DNA of 64,000 nucleotides from Chitinilyticum piscinae (GCF_015223195.1 NZ_JADFUA010000011.1:1-64000); one strand, 5' to 3'; counted from the stretch's first letter, positions 8,334 to 18,421 are shown. Program-made: numbers and translations. The notes: generated from the sequence alone by a model not told the origin.

Positions 8334-10523
8334 TTACCTCGTACGCAGTGGAGACGGGCGGATGGTATCCGCGTAATTCGGAATGGAGCGCTGGATTTGC
8401 GATAGCGGGTTGGAGCCCACACCGCCAAGTCCGCTGAATTCCAGTACCGCAAAGAAATTGACGTTGTAATCGCCCTTGTCCGTCGGGTAGCGCTGTGCCG
8501 CCAGCCGCAACCCCCAGCACCCCGCGTTGTATTCCAGACCAGCCAGGGATTCCAGCCCGCTATGATCCTGCAGCGAGTAGCTGCTCATGCCAACAGCGTA
8601 CCAGTTGTTCCAGATCGGCCACTGGCCGGACAGGGTGATCTGCTCCTCATCGTTGCTGCGCTGGCGCAGATAGCGCAGGTTCAGCACCTTATAGGTTTCC
8701 GGGGTCCAGGCCACATTCACGCTGGCGCGCTGAGTGAGCGAATTCTGGAAGTTGTACTGCAAATCATAGCTACCCCGGAAAGATCCGATATTGCTGCTCA
8801 GTGTAAACAGGGTGTCCGCACTGGTTTCACTGGTGCTGTTGCCGGTGAGTGTGACTTTGGGTTCAGACAGATAGATACGTTGCCCGACGCCGAGTTGCAA
8901 CAGTTCCAGTCCTTCTGCGCTGTCGATGAAGCGGGTGGTCAGTGCGATCGTCAGGTCGTTGGCGTCGTTGATGCGGTCATGGCCACTGAAGCGGTTTTCC
9001 ATGAACAGGCGCGACCAGCTCAGATCGGCCTCAGCCGTGTCAAACAAGGGGATTGCACTCTGATCTTTATAGGGGGTGTAAAGGTAGTAGATCCGCGGTT
9101 CAAGGGTTTGGATATAGTCCTGCCCCGCAAAACGGGCTTCACGCTCGAAAAACAGGCCGCTGTCGAGGCTGGCCACCGGTAGTACTCGGTCGATGGTCTG
9201 TTCTTCAGTCGTGTTCAGTTTTCCAAGTTGATAGCGGGTAGCATCGACTGACAATTGCGGGGTGATGAAGCTGTATGCATTGCGATAAGGAATGCTGATG
9301 CTGGGGCGGGCCCAGCTTCGCCAGCCGGATACCGCGTTGTCCTGCTGGAAGTTGCTGGCGTCTGCCGCCAGATTGGCTTTGGCGATTGAGCCGATATCCT
9401 TGGCTGCATTGAAGCTTAACTGAGGCGCCAGGTCATACGGTGGGGTGACCGGATTGCCGGTACTTTGCAGTGTCTGGAATGTTTTCCAGCGCAGGCTGGA
9501 GTTCCACCAGTCACCGGTGTAAGCAAGCACGGCCTCACGGGGGAGTGTCGTGCGCGAGCTGGCCTCGAGCGAATTGCCGAAATCATCAAAGTAATTGTCA
9601 TCCGAGACCTGCTGGTAGTCGATACCCAGCCACAGACGTTCGGTCAGGCGCTGTTGATGCTGGAATAACAGGCTATAGCGGTTGCGCTCAGTTTCCCGGT
9701 CTTTGTCCTCAATACCTTCTGCGCGGATCTTGCCGGCATAATTACCTTCCAGGTAACGGAACTCCCCGCCAAGCATCAGGCCACGCTTGCCTCGCCAGCT
9801 AGGAGTGATAGTCGCGTCATAATTGGGGGCAATATCCCAGTAGAACGATTGGGAATACTCGAAGCCATTGTTCGAGCTGTACCCGAAGGTCGGGAAAAGC
9901 AGGCCGGTCTTGCGGTTGTCATCCAGCGGGAAGTCGAGCCATGGATAGTAGAATACCGGCACCCCCTGGAATTCAAACCAGCCGTGCCAGGCATCACCGA
10001 CTCCTTCCACATAGTCCAGATTCAGCTCACGAGCATGGACGTACCAGTCGTTATTGTTGGCCGGACAGGTGGTGAAGTTACCCTGCTTGATCCGGTAACG
10101 ATCTTTGCCTTCGAAATACAGGGTTTCACCGGTGCCGCGTGCTACCCCCATTGACATGGTGTATTCGGGTGACTCCATCTCGCCAACTTGGTCGTCCACG
10201 GCCAGATCGACACGTTTGCCGATCAGCACGTCGCCATTCTGGGTGATCTTTACGCGATTGCCGGCATGAAGCTGACCACTGACCAAGTTGTATTTCACCC
10301 AGTCGCTTTCAGCGCGCAACGTGCCTTGGGTCATGTCAACATTACCTTCGGCATAGGCGTACTGACCCTGTTTCACCTCAGCCTGATCGGCAACAAGATG
10401 GATGGGGAGAGCCTCCTGCTCGGTCGCAGCATCAGCTGCATGCACAGAAGGTATTGAGATCAGCGCACAGGCGATCAGGGTTAGCGAAGAAGGAGGAGTG
10501 TGGGGCACACGCATGTGAGCCAT
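8334..10523 (-). CDS. lptD: LPS-assembly outer membrane protein LptD
   Basis: A 729-residue LptD (Imp/OstA). A signal peptide ends near VHAADA, then an OstA-like jellyroll (about residues 45-150: DQAEVKQGQYAYAEGNV) and a large barrel containing LDFPLDDNRKTGLLFPTFGYS. It inserts lipopolysaccharide into the outer leaflet with the lipoprotein LptE. The mature protein has only two cysteines, C153 in FTTCPANN and C669 in NAGCWGLR, where E. coli has four forming two disulfides; one inter-domain bond would remain. Start ATG is uncertain: a second ATG three codons in (MRVPHTPPS) is equally good and neither has a clear ribosome site. Divergent from amgK across 53 bases. Confidence 0.96.
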   Translation of the reverse strand: MAHMRVPHTPPSSLTLIACALISIPSVHAADAATEQEALPIHLVADQAEVKQGQYAYAEGNVDMTQGTLRAESDWVKYNLVSGQLHAGNRVKITQNGDVLIGKRVDLAVDDQVGEMESPEYTMSMGVARGTGETLYFEGKDRYRIKQGNFTTCPANNNDWYVHARELNLDYVEGVGDAWHGWFEFQGVPVFYYPWLDFPLDDNRKTGLLFPTFGYSSNNGFEYSQSFYWDIAPNYDATITPSWRGKRGLMLGGEFRYLEGNYAGKIRAEGIEDKDRETERNRYSLLFQHQQRLTERLWLGIDYQQVSDDNYFDDFGNSLEASSRTTLPREAVLAYTGDWWNSSLRWKTFQTLQSTGNPVTPPYDLAPQLSFNAAKDIGSIAKANLAADASNFQQDNAVSGWRSWARPSISIPYRNAYSFITPQLSVDATRYQLGKLNTTEEQTIDRVLPVASLDSGLFFEREARFAGQDYIQTLEPRIYYLYTPYKDQSAIPLFDTAEADLSWSRLFMENRFSGHDRINDANDLTIALTTRFIDSAEGLELLQLGVGQRIYLSEPKVTLTGNSTSETSADTLFTLSSNIGSFRGSYDLQYNFQNSLTQRASVNVAWTPETYKVLNLRYLRQRSNDEEQITLSGQWPIWNNWYAVGMSSYSLQDHSGLESLAGLEYNAGCWGLRLAAQRYPTDKGDYNVNFFAVLEFSGLGGVGSNPLSQIQRSIPNYADTIRPSPLRTR

Positions 10524-10576
10524 TCAAGCAATGATAGAATCAGCGGATTCTAGCAGCATTTACCGGATAGTCCGCA

Positions 10577-11584
10577 ATGATGACACCAGCCCTGCAACAA
10601 CAATTGTTTGCCTTGATTGATGAACTCCTTGGCGTGAGTGCCAGCTCAGTCGCCCCTGCTGCTGCCGATGCCAGCGTGCGAGAGTACTGGCGCGTGCAGC
10701 TTTCTGATGGTCGCAGCATCATCGCGATGCATGCCGAACCGGCACAGTTCGATGTACAACCCTTCTTGGCGCGCCAGGCTGAGCTAGCTGCGGCGAGTTT
10801 GCCGGTACCGGCCATCCTGGGGAGTGACACCACTTCGGGCCTGGTGTTGCTGGAGGATCTCGGGGATCAAGAGCTGGCAGGGGTGATCAATGCGGGTAAT
10901 GCCCAGGGCTGGTACCGGCAGGCAATTGATTTGCTGGTGCAGATGCAGACAACGTTGCCCCATGGGCAATTACCGGTTTTCGATGCTGCATTCCAGCAAC
11001 GCGAGATGGAAATCTGCCGCGAGTGGTATTTTTCCAAACAGCTTGCTGTCGAGCTGAATGACGAGGCGCTCGCTGCCTGGCAGCGCAGCTGTGCGCTGAT
11101 TGTTGCTCGCAATTGCCAGCAGCCGCAGGTGTTCATGCATCGTGATTTCCATGCGCGCAATCTGATGGTACAAGGCGAACGTTTGCGCCTGATCGATTTT
11201 CAGGATGCGGTGGCAGGCCCGCTCAGCTATGACTTGGTGTCCCTGTTGCGTGATGCCTATCTGGACTGGGATGAGGCCTTCGTTCTTGATCTGGCCATCC
11301 GCTACTGGGAGAAAGCACGAGCGGCAGGCTTGCCAGTCGACGCCGATTTTGCCGATTTCTACCGAGCTTTCGAGTGGCAGGGGCTGCAGCGGCATCTAAA
11401 AATCCTTGGCTTGTTCGCACGGCTCAAGTACCGGGATGGTAAGGAGCGTTATCAGGCTGACATTCCGCGGGTGCTGAATTATGTGATGAAAGTCTCCGAG
11501 CGCTATGTCGAACTGGGGGCGCTGACCCGCCTGCTGCGTCAGCTGCATCCGCAGCAGGCCGCACAGGTTGGTTATACATTCTGA
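10577..11584 (+). CDS. amgK: N-acetylmuramate/N-acetylglucosamine anomeric kinase
   Basis: A 335-residue phosphotransferase with catalytic loop FMHRDFHARNLMV (about residues 193-205) and metal motif LIDFQDAVAGPLSYDL (about 211-226). AmgK phosphorylates the anomeric position of MurNAc/GlcNAc in peptidoglycan recycling, by-passing de novo synthesis. Assignment rests on fold, length, the murU gene next door and the divergent lptD-surA block, an arrangement known from Pseudomonas. It should act in the cytoplasm ahead of MurU. The last base of its stop codon is the first base of a conserved intergenic repeat. Confidence 0.87.
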   Translation: MMTPALQQQLFALIDELLGVSASSVAPAAADASVREYWRVQLSDGRSIIAMHAEPAQFDVQPFLARQAELAAASLPVPAILGSDTTSGLVLLEDLGDQELAGVINAGNAQGWYRQAIDLLVQMQTTLPHGQLPVFDAAFQQREMEICREWYFSKQLAVELNDEALAAWQRSCALIVARNCQQPQVFMHRDFHARNLMVQGERLRLIDFQDAVAGPLSYDLVSLLRDAYLDWDEAFVLDLAIRYWEKARAAGLPVDADFADFYRAFEWQGLQRHLKILGLFARLKYRDGKERYQADIPRVLNYVMKVSERYVELGALTRLLRQLHPQQAAQVGYTF

Positions 11585-11632
11585 TGTATTGCTTTGTAGT
11601 TTTTTGATTAGAGTGCCCCAAGGTGTATACCC
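11584..11632. repeat. GTAT-N37-ATAC intergenic element, copy 1
   Basis: GTAT at 11586-11589 and ATAC at 11627-11630, 41 bp apart start to start. The arms read ATGTATTGC on the left and GTATACCCC on the right. It fills the amgK-murU gap and ends one base before the murU start codon, where a ribosome site would be expected. Confidence 0.7.
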
Positions 11633-11633
11633 C

Positions 11634-12332
11634 ATGAAAGTCATGATTCTGGCCGCTGGTCGTGGCGAACGCATGCGCCCTCTGACCGACCACACTCCTA
11701 AACCCCTACTGAAGGCTGGCGGTGAGCACCTGATCGGCTGGCATTTGCGCCGGCTGAGTGCTGCCGGCCTGAACGAGGTGGTGGTCAATCATGCCTGGCT
11801 TGGCGAGCAGATCGAGGCCAGTCTGGGTGACGGCTGCAGCTATGGGGTATCGCTGCAGTACTCGGCAGAGGGTGTGGCACTGGAAACCGCGGCGGGTATT
11901 GCCCGTGCACTGCCACTGCTGGGGAATGCCCCCTTTGTTGTGGTTAACGGTGACGTGCTCTGCGATGCCGACTTTGCTAGCCTGCAACAGCGGGCCACAG
12001 CTTTGCCCGCCGGTGGAGCCCACCTGCTGCTGGTGCCCAAGGCAGGTTACAAGACCGGTCGTGATCTGACCTTGCGTCCAGATGGTAAGGTGCAGCCCTG
12101 CGAAGATGGTGATGTTCCTTACACATTCTGTGGCGTCGCGGCCTATCACCCCGCGTTCTTTGCCAATGTCCCTGTGAGTCAGCCTGCACCACTGTTGCCC
12201 TGGTTGCTGGCCGCCATGGCAAAGGGTTTGGTCACCGGGGAGTGTCACACCGGGGTTTGGCTGGATGTTGGTACACCTGAACGGTTGCAGGAAGCTGATC
12301 TGCTCGTACGTAATGGTGCGCTGGCCAGTTGA
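11634..12332 (+). CDS. murU: MurNAc-1-phosphate uridylyltransferase
   Basis: A 232-residue sugar-1-phosphate nucleotidyltransferase. The N-terminal signature MKVMILAAGRGERMRPLTDHTPKPLL binds the nucleotide; FVVVNGDVLCD holds the metal-binding aspartate near residue 108, and VWLDVGTPERLQEA closes the domain. MurU makes UDP-MurNAc from MurNAc-1-phosphate, the product of AmgK. The ATG is fixed by the family N terminus; an in-frame start 22 codons upstream would lie inside the intergenic repeat. It lacks the C-terminal hexapeptide repeats of GlmU, as expected for MurU. Confidence 0.87.
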   Translation: MKVMILAAGRGERMRPLTDHTPKPLLKAGGEHLIGWHLRRLSAAGLNEVVVNHAWLGEQIEASLGDGCSYGVSLQYSAEGVALETAAGIARALPLLGNAPFVVVNGDVLCDADFASLQQRATALPAGGAHLLLVPKAGYKTGRDLTLRPDGKVQPCEDGDVPYTFCGVAAYHPAFFANVPVSQPAPLLPWLLAAMAKGLVTGECHTGVWLDVGTPERLQEADLLVRNGALAS

Positions 12333-12422
12333 TTTGTGTAGCTCCGCTCGGTGGACAGTTATTGTTTTTTGTTGCACCGCAACTAGAATGACAGCTGGTT
12401 CTTCCGTGACGCGGAGTACGCC

Positions 12423-14138
12423 ATGCCCTTGCAGAATTATGTTCGGGAACAGACCGAACGCACACTGACCCTGCAGCAGCAGTTGCGGCAGGCCTTTGAT
12501 CCCTTCGGCCTGATCGAGACGACCCTCAAGGCCCAGCAGGCCTGGCTGACGCATCCCGAGGCTTTGCAAAACGTGCTTGGGATCTATGCCAACGACGCAA
12601 TTCGCTGGAGTCGTTTCACGGCTGGGCGCTGGCTGGGCGAAGAAGATTCTGACACCTTTCCGCCCAATCCTGAAGACACCCGTTTTGCCGATGCCATCTG
12701 GCGTGACTCACCCTTCTGGGATGGCATCAAAGAATGGTATCTGATGAACACCCGCTGGCTGCAGGACACCTTGTACGCCACGCCGGGAATGTGTCCGCAA
12801 GAACAGAGTCGTACCGCTTTCTGGTTGCGGCAATGGCTCAATGCCGTCGCACCCACCAATTTTTTGCTGACTAACCCCGTAGCGATGGCCAATGCGCTGG
12901 CGACCGGAGGGGATAGCCTGACAAGGGGACTGCAGAATTTTGCTCGTGATGCGCTGCGCGGCGATATCAGTATGACTGATCTGGATGCGTTCAAGGTCGG
13001 CGAGAACCTCGCCACCACGCCGGGTGCCGTGGTGTATCGCGGGCGCCTGCTGGAAGTGCTGCACTACGAGGCGACGACCCCGACGGTGCATGCCGTGCCG
13101 CTGGTCATCGTGTCACCCTGGATCAACAAGTACTACATCCTTGATCTCAATGAAAAAAAATCGCTGATCAAATTTCTGGTTGATCAGGGTTTTTCGGTTT
13201 TTGTCACCAGCTGGAAAAATCCGAATGGCGAGCATCGCGAGCTCACCTTCGACGATTATCTGCAGGATGGCGTGTCCCAAATCATCGATGTCGCTCGCAG
13301 CATTTCCGGCAGCGATACAGTCAATCTGGTCGGCTACTGTATTGGCGGTACGCTGGTTTCGACCTATCTAGCCTGGGCCAACCGCAGGATGCCAGGCAAG
13401 GTGCCAGTGAATTCGGCGACGTTGCTGACGACGCTGACCGATTTCGAACGCCCTGGGGACATCGAAGTATTCATCGACGAAGAAGGGCTGGCGTTCATCG
13501 AGAAGCAGATGGAGCGCAAGGGCTATCTCGACGGCAAGGAAATGGCATCGAGCTTCCGCATGCTGCGCGCCAATAGCCTGATCTGGAACTACTGGGTCGA
13601 CAATTACCTGATGGGTAATACGCCCATGGCGTTTGACGTTCTGTACTGGAACATGGACACCACGCGCATGCCTGAAGCCATGCACCGGTTCTATCTGCGT
13701 GAACTGTACTGGCACAACAAGCTGGTGCAGGCGGATGCACTCACCGTCGCCGGCGAGAAGATCGACCTCGGGTGCATCAGCCAGCCGCTCTACATGGTCA
13801 GCACCGAAGAGGATCACATTGCGCCATGGTTGCAAACCTGGAAGCTGATTGACCGGGTTGCGGCTCCGGTGACCTTCACCCTGTCCACCTCCGGGCACAT
13901 CCTGGGCGTGATCAATCCGCCAGCACCGAATTCCAAGCGCAGCTACTGGCAAGGGGTGCCGGGCCGTGGGACCGATCCGCTAGCCTGGCAGGCCGCGCAG
14001 GAAAAGGTGGCAGGCTCCTGGTGGCCGAACTGGGTTGAGTGGTTGCGCCCGCAGTCGGGAGCTCAGGTCAAGCCCAAGGACAGCAATCGCAGCCATCCGA
14101 AGCAGGGCGCCGCGCCGGGGACCTACGTACTCGAATAG
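12423..14138 (+). CDS. phaC: Class I poly(3-hydroxyalkanoate) synthase
   Basis: A 571-residue PHA synthase that polymerises hydroxyacyl-CoA on granule surfaces. The N-terminal PhaC domain (about residues 40-220) precedes the alpha/beta-hydrolase core. The catalytic cysteine is in the lipase-like box GYCIGGT (about 306-312), the aspartate lies in STEEDHIAPW and the histidine in TSGHILGVINPP. WINKYYILDLN and PNSKRSYWQGVPGRG are class I landmarks. A GGAG lies 8 bases before the ATG. No phaA, phaB or phasin gene is adjacent, so monomer supply is encoded elsewhere. Confidence 0.95.
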   Translation: MPLQNYVREQTERTLTLQQQLRQAFDPFGLIETTLKAQQAWLTHPEALQNVLGIYANDAIRWSRFTAGRWLGEEDSDTFPPNPEDTRFADAIWRDSPFWDGIKEWYLMNTRWLQDTLYATPGMCPQEQSRTAFWLRQWLNAVAPTNFLLTNPVAMANALATGGDSLTRGLQNFARDALRGDISMTDLDAFKVGENLATTPGAVVYRGRLLEVLHYEATTPTVHAVPLVIVSPWINKYYILDLNEKKSLIKFLVDQGFSVFVTSWKNPNGEHRELTFDDYLQDGVSQIIDVARSISGSDTVNLVGYCIGGTLVSTYLAWANRRMPGKVPVNSATLLTTLTDFERPGDIEVFIDEEGLAFIEKQMERKGYLDGKEMASSFRMLRANSLIWNYWVDNYLMGNTPMAFDVLYWNMDTTRMPEAMHRFYLRELYWHNKLVQADALTVAGEKIDLGCISQPLYMVSTEEDHIAPWLQTWKLIDRVAAPVTFTLSTSGHILGVINPPAPNSKRSYWQGVPGRGTDPLAWQAAQEKVAGSWWPNWVEWLRPQSGAQVKPKDSNRSHPKQGAAPGTYVLE

Positions 14139-14156
14139 GCCGGCCTTGCCGATGCC

Positions 14157-14189
14157 AGTCCGCACCTTGTGCTGTGCGGACTTTTTTTT
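14157..14189 (+). terminator. Intrinsic terminator after phaC
   Basis: A 9-bp stem AGTCCGCAC / GTGCGGACT (14157-14165 with 14174-14182), 8-base loop, and eight T. The following 135 bases to tkt hold no recognisable gene, only its leader. Confidence 0.9.
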
Positions 14190-14324
14190 GCGCCAGCGCA
14201 ACGCCACAGCGCGCCCAGACGTGTTACAAATGCCGCTGTGCTGAACCAATCCGGTTTTCCGTGCTGCCGCGCTCAAGGATAATGCGGCTGCTCGAATCCC
14301 TTTCAACTGTGTAGAGGACTATCA

Positions 14325-16325
14325 ATGGCAACGCGTACCGATCTCGCCAATGCCATCCGCGCCCTGGCGATGGATGCTGTTCAGAAAGCCAACTCCGGTC
14401 ACCCGGGCATGCCGATGGGCATGGCTGAAATCGGTCTGGCGCTGTGGGGCAACGGCAACTACCGCCACAACCCGCAGAATCCGCAATGGGCTAACCGCGA
14501 CCGTTTCGTGCTGTCCAACGGCCACGGTTCGATGCTGCAATACGCGATGCTGCACCTGACCGGTTACGATGTTTCCATTGATGACGTGAAGAACTTCCGT
14601 CAACTGCACTCCAAGACCCCGGGCCACCCGGAAGTCCACTATACCCCGGGCGTGGAAACCACCACCGGCCCGCTGGGTCAGGGCATTACCAACGCAGTGG
14701 GCATGGCGCTGGCTGAAAAGCTGCTGGCCAACGAATTCAACAAGCCGGGTCTCGAAATCGTCGACCACAACACCTGGGTATTCCTGGGTGACGGTTGCCT
14801 GATGGAAGGTGTATCGCACGAAGCCTGCGCACTGGCTGGCGTGTGGCAACTGGGCAAGCTGATCGCCTTCTGGGACGACAACGGCATTTCCATCGACGGC
14901 CATGTTGAAGGCTGGTTCAACGAAGACATTCCGCAGCGCTTCGAATCCTACGGTTGGCAAGTGATCCGCGCCGTTGACGGCCACGATGTTGATGCGCTGG
15001 AAGCCGCCATCGCTGCCGCCAAGGCCGAACCCAACAAGCCGACGCTGATCTGTGCCAAGACCATTATCGGCAAGGGCAGCCCGAACAAGGCCGCCAGCCA
15101 CGATTGCCACGGCGCACCGCTGGGTAACGACGAAATCGCCGCCACCCGCGCCGCGATTGGCTGGACCCACGAGCCGTTCGTGATTCCTGCCGACGTGTAC
15201 GCTGGCTGGGACAAGAAGGAAGCTGGCGCCAAGTGGGAAGGCGAGTGGAACGCACTGTTCACCAAGTACGCCGCACAATTCCCGGCTGAAGCGGCCGAAT
15301 TTACCCGCCGCATGAAGGGCGAACTGCCGACCAACTGGCAGGAACTGGTGAAGAACGCGGTAGCTGAAGCCAACGCCAAGGCTGAAACCATCGCGACCCG
15401 CAAGGCCAGCCAGAACGCCATCCAGGCCTTTGCACCGAACGTCCCGGAGCTGCTGGGCGGCTCTGCTGACCTGACCGGTTCCAACCTGACTGCCTGGAAG
15501 GGCGCGGAAAGCCTCAAGGTGGTTGATGGCAAGATTTCCGGCCGTCACATCAGCTACGGTGTACGCGAATTCGGTATGAGCGCGATCATGAACGGTATCG
15601 TTCTGCACGGCGGCTTCCGCCCGTATGGCGGCACCTTCCTGATGTTCTGCGAATACGCCCTGAACGCGCTGCGCATGGCCGCGCTGATGAAGACCAACAA
15701 CATCTTCGTTTACACCCACGATTCCATCGGTCTGGGCGAAGACGGTCCGACTCACCAGCCGGTAGAACAGCTGCAAACCCTGCGTTGCATTCCAAATATG
15801 AATGTATGGCGTACTGCCGATACCGTGGAATCGGTTGTGGCCTGGGCTGATGCGATTGAGCAGCGTCAGACTCCGTCCTCGCTGATCTTCAGCCGTCAGA
15901 ATCTGGCCTTCATGAGCCGTACCGAAGCGCAGATTGCCGACATCAAGAAGGGCGGTTATGTCCTGCGTGATGCGGCCGATGCCAAGGTTGTGCTGATTGC
16001 CACCGGCTCTGAAGTCGAGCTGGCAGTTAAGGCCTTTGACGCCCTGGCTGCCGAGGGTATCGCTGCGCGCGTCGTATCCATGCCGTCGACCAATGTGTTC
16101 GACAAGCAGGATGCTGCGTACAAGGCATCCGTTCTGCCGGCTGGCGTACCGCGCCTGGCGGTCGAAGCAGCGACCAGCGATTTCTGGCGCAAGTACGTTG
16201 GTCTTGAGGGCGATGTCATCGGCATCGATACCTTCGGTGAGTCTGCTCCGGCGGGCACACTGTTCAAGCTCTACGGCTTTACTGTTGAAAACGTCGTGGC
16301 ACGTGCCAAGGCGCTGGTGAAGTAA
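14325..16325 (+). CDS. tkt: Transketolase
   Basis: A 666-residue transketolase of the pentose phosphate pathway, full length. The thiamine diphosphate motif is [34 protein letters not shown] (about residues 155-188), the active-site HSKTPGHPE and GPLGQGI segments are near 100-118, and the C-terminal half has [18 protein letters not shown]. Codon choice is noticeably more uniform than its neighbours (mostly CTG, GGC, AAG), as in highly expressed genes. It is monocistronic: phaC's terminator lies before it and its own after it. Confidence 0.97.
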   Translation: MATRTDLANAIRALAMDAVQKANSGHPGMPMGMAEIGLALWGNGNYRHNPQNPQWANRDRFVLSNGHGSMLQYAMLHLTGYDVSIDDVKNFRQLHSKTPGHPEVHYTPGVETTTGPLGQGITNAVGMALAEKLLANEFNKPGLEIVDHNTWVFLGDGCLMEGVSHEACALAGVWQLGKLIAFWDDNGISIDGHVEGWFNEDIPQRFESYGWQVIRAVDGHDVDALEAAIAAAKAEPNKPTLICAKTIIGKGSPNKAASHDCHGAPLGNDEIAATRAAIGWTHEPFVIPADVYAGWDKKEAGAKWEGEWNALFTKYAAQFPAEAAEFTRRMKGELPTNWQELVKNAVAEANAKAETIATRKASQNAIQAFAPNVPELLGGSADLTGSNLTAWKGAESLKVVDGKISGRHISYGVREFGMSAIMNGIVLHGGFRPYGGTFLMFCEYALNALRMAALMKTNNIFVYTHDSIGLGEDGPTHQPVEQLQTLRCIPNMNVWRTADTVESVVAWADAIEQRQTPSSLIFSRQNLAFMSRTEAQIADIKKGGYVLRDAADAKVVLIATGSEVELAVKAFDALAAEGIAARVVSMPSTNVFDKQDAAYKASVLPAGVPRLAVEAATSDFWRKYVGLEGDVIGIDTFGESAPAGTLFKLYGFTVENVVARAKALVK

Positions 16326-16345
16326 GCGGCTGCAGCTTCAGCAAG

Positions 16346-16372
16346 AACGGGCCCTGCGGGGCCCGTTTTTTT
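16346..16372 (+). terminator. Intrinsic terminator after tkt
   Basis: AACGGGCCC (16346-16354) pairs with GGGCCCGTT (16359-16367) around a TGCG loop, followed by a seven-base T run. Confidence 0.92.
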
Positions 16373-16405
16373 GGCCCTGTCGTGATCTTGCAATTGAATA
16401 TCGAT

Positions 16406-16454
16406 GGGTATTGATGGGGTGCTTTGTAATGGAAAAGCATTTAGGCTGATACCT
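16406..16454. repeat. GTAT-N37-ATAC intergenic element, copy 2
   Basis: GTAT at 16408-16411 and ATAC at 16449-16452, again 41 bp apart. Extended arms are GGGTATTG and GATACC. It lies between tkt (+) and the convergent PAS-GGDEF gene (-), downstream of the tkt terminator. Confidence 0.7.
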
Positions 16455-16463
16455 GGTTGCGTA

Positions 16464-18236
16464 TCAGACTGAGTCATCCACGTGAGCACATGCGGTTTCC
16501 ACCCGGTTGCGCCCGTGCCCCTTGGCGGCATACAGGGCGCTGTCGGCCCGGTTGAGTAGCGTTTCGGCATCGCTGGCGTGCGAGGGGAAGCTGGCTACGC
16601 CCAGTGACAGGGTGACCTGCAGTACATGTCCGTCCACCTCCAGTGCTGAGGCGGCAAATCCTTCGCGCCAGCTCTCGGCGCGGCGCACGGCATCGCCGAG
16701 CTGGGCGCCGGGCAGCACGATGGCAAATTCCTCGCCACCGTAGCGGCAAGCCACGTCCTCGCTGCGGCTGCGGGCACGCAGATAGGCACCCAGTGCGCGC
16801 AGGACTTCATCGCCAGCCTTGTGGCCGAAGCGGTCGTTGACCTGCTTGAAGTGATCCACATCGAGCATGATCACGCTGAGTGCGCCCTGTTCGCGTTGTG
16901 CCCGTGCCAGTTCGCGCTCCAGCGTTTCTTCCAGATAGCGACGATTGAACAGCCCGGTCAGACTGTCGCGGATGGCCTGCTCGCGCAGTTGATTTTGCAG
17001 TGCGGCAATACGCTGGTACTGCACCTGCAGTTGTTCGTGTGCGCGGCGCAATTCGAGCTGGATCTGCCGCTGTTCGGTAATGTCATTGCCGATGCTGAGG
17101 ATTTCGGTGAGCTGGCCCTGAGCATTGCGCACCGGCTGATTGGTCCAGAGTACCCATACGCGTCGTCCGTCGCGACACAGATTTTCGTTGACGTGCACCG
17201 GAAAATCTTCGGGTTGGGTGAGCAGCGCTTCCAGTACGCCAGCCAGATTGCGCTGCGTACTTTCTGTTTCGGGCAACAGAGTGCCGAGCAGTGGCTGCCC
17301 GATCAGTTCGTCCGGGTCATAGCCGAAATAGCTTTCGGCATACTGGTTTACAAAACTGATGCGCCCTTGCGGGTCGAGCCGCAGAATGATGCTCCGAGCT
17401 GATTGCACGAGTTCGCGATACTGCTCCGCGTCGGCTTCGCGGGCGGCTTCTTCGGCCTTGCGGGCCGAGATGTCGCTGATGACCCCCTCTCGTGCTACTA
17501 CCCGCCCCTCGGCATCTTCGACCAGCCAGGCTTGTTCATGCACCCAGCGGGCGATGCCATCCCGATGAAGCAGGCGATATTCGATGCCATATCCTTCGCC
17601 GGAGGCCAGGGCTATGGCATGCGCTTCACGGTGTTCGGGATGAATCAGGCTGGCAAAGTCAGGTGCCTGCCCCGGCCAGTCGGTTGCAGGGTAGCCGGTG
17701 ACATAGAGTGTGCCTTGGCTGACATAATCAAACTCCCAACTGCCAGCCGGGGTGCAGCGATACGCCATGCCGGGCATATTGGCCAGTAGTGCATCCAGCT
17801 GCTGGCGGTTCAGGCTCAGTTGGTGCCGCAGCGCATACGCCTGCTCGTCATACAGGGTGAGTACACATTCTTCGTCTTCCACGCGCAGCCGGCGGACAGT
17901 AGCCCGCACCGGAACAACCGGCCCCTGCGGGTCGCGCAGGGCGATATCGAGCTGCGCCACGCTGTCGGGATTGCGCAATTGCAGCTGCAATGCCGTACGC
18001 CCCAGTGGCATGCTGTAGAAGTCATCGGCGCGGAAGTGCGCACGCAATTGCTCCAGAGTGAGTCCCGAGCGAGCAATGGCGGCCTGATTGGCGTACAAGA
18101 AGGCGCCATCGAGCAGGCGGGTCAGCGTCACCGGCAGGGGGATGGCATCCAGTAGCCGGAACCAGGTGCCGGAGGTCAGCAGTTCGGATGGGGGCGTGGA
18201 CAAGGAGTGGCTCGGCGCATCGGACAGAGATGTCAT
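16464..18236 (-). CDS. PAS-domain diguanylate cyclase
   Basis: A 590-residue soluble sensor with no membrane segment. Three PAS-type regions are visible at about residues 25-135, 145-262 (ending in the PAC-like EGVISDISARK) and 272-392 (ending SIGNDITEQRQ), then a short coiled coil and a GGDEF domain at about 422-585. The active site is GGEEF (500-504), and an intact inhibitory RxxD site (R491-D494) sits five residues before it, so product feedback is expected. It should make cyclic di-GMP from GTP. Convergent with tkt. The signal sensed cannot be told from sequence. Confidence 0.92.
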   Translation of the reverse strand: MTSLSDAPSHSLSTPPSELLTSGTWFRLLDAIPLPVTLTRLLDGAFLYANQAAIARSGLTLEQLRAHFRADDFYSMPLGRTALQLQLRNPDSVAQLDIALRDPQGPVVPVRATVRRLRVEDEECVLTLYDEQAYALRHQLSLNRQQLDALLANMPGMAYRCTPAGSWEFDYVSQGTLYVTGYPATDWPGQAPDFASLIHPEHREAHAIALASGEGYGIEYRLLHRDGIARWVHEQAWLVEDAEGRVVAREGVISDISARKAEEAAREADAEQYRELVQSARSIILRLDPQGRISFVNQYAESYFGYDPDELIGQPLLGTLLPETESTQRNLAGVLEALLTQPEDFPVHVNENLCRDGRRVWVLWTNQPVRNAQGQLTEILSIGNDITEQRQIQLELRRAHEQLQVQYQRIAALQNQLREQAIRDSLTGLFNRRYLEETLERELARAQREQGALSVIMLDVDHFKQVNDRFGHKAGDEVLRALGAYLRARSRSEDVACRYGGEEFAIVLPGAQLGDAVRRAESWREGFAASALEVDGHVLQVTLSLGVASFPSHASDAETLLNRADSALYAAKGHGRNRVETACAHVDDSV

Positions 18237-18421
18237 TATCCTAGCAGATGCACTGGAGGAGGACGTCTGGTTGTATTGTCCGATTGCCCTTGAGAAATTG
18301 TTATCCTTGCCAAATCTTCGAGGAGGCCGGGATTTCCGCCCGCGGAGGCGAGCTCGCGTTGTGGCTGGTGGGCGTGCACCGGGCAGGGCCCGGTGACTGA
18401 TCCACCGTCGCGAGTAGCCAG

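Noticed and set aside
14322-15776. A 484-codon minus-strand frame opposite tkt
   Set aside because: Antisense to a highly expressed transketolase; strong codon bias leaves the opposite strand open.
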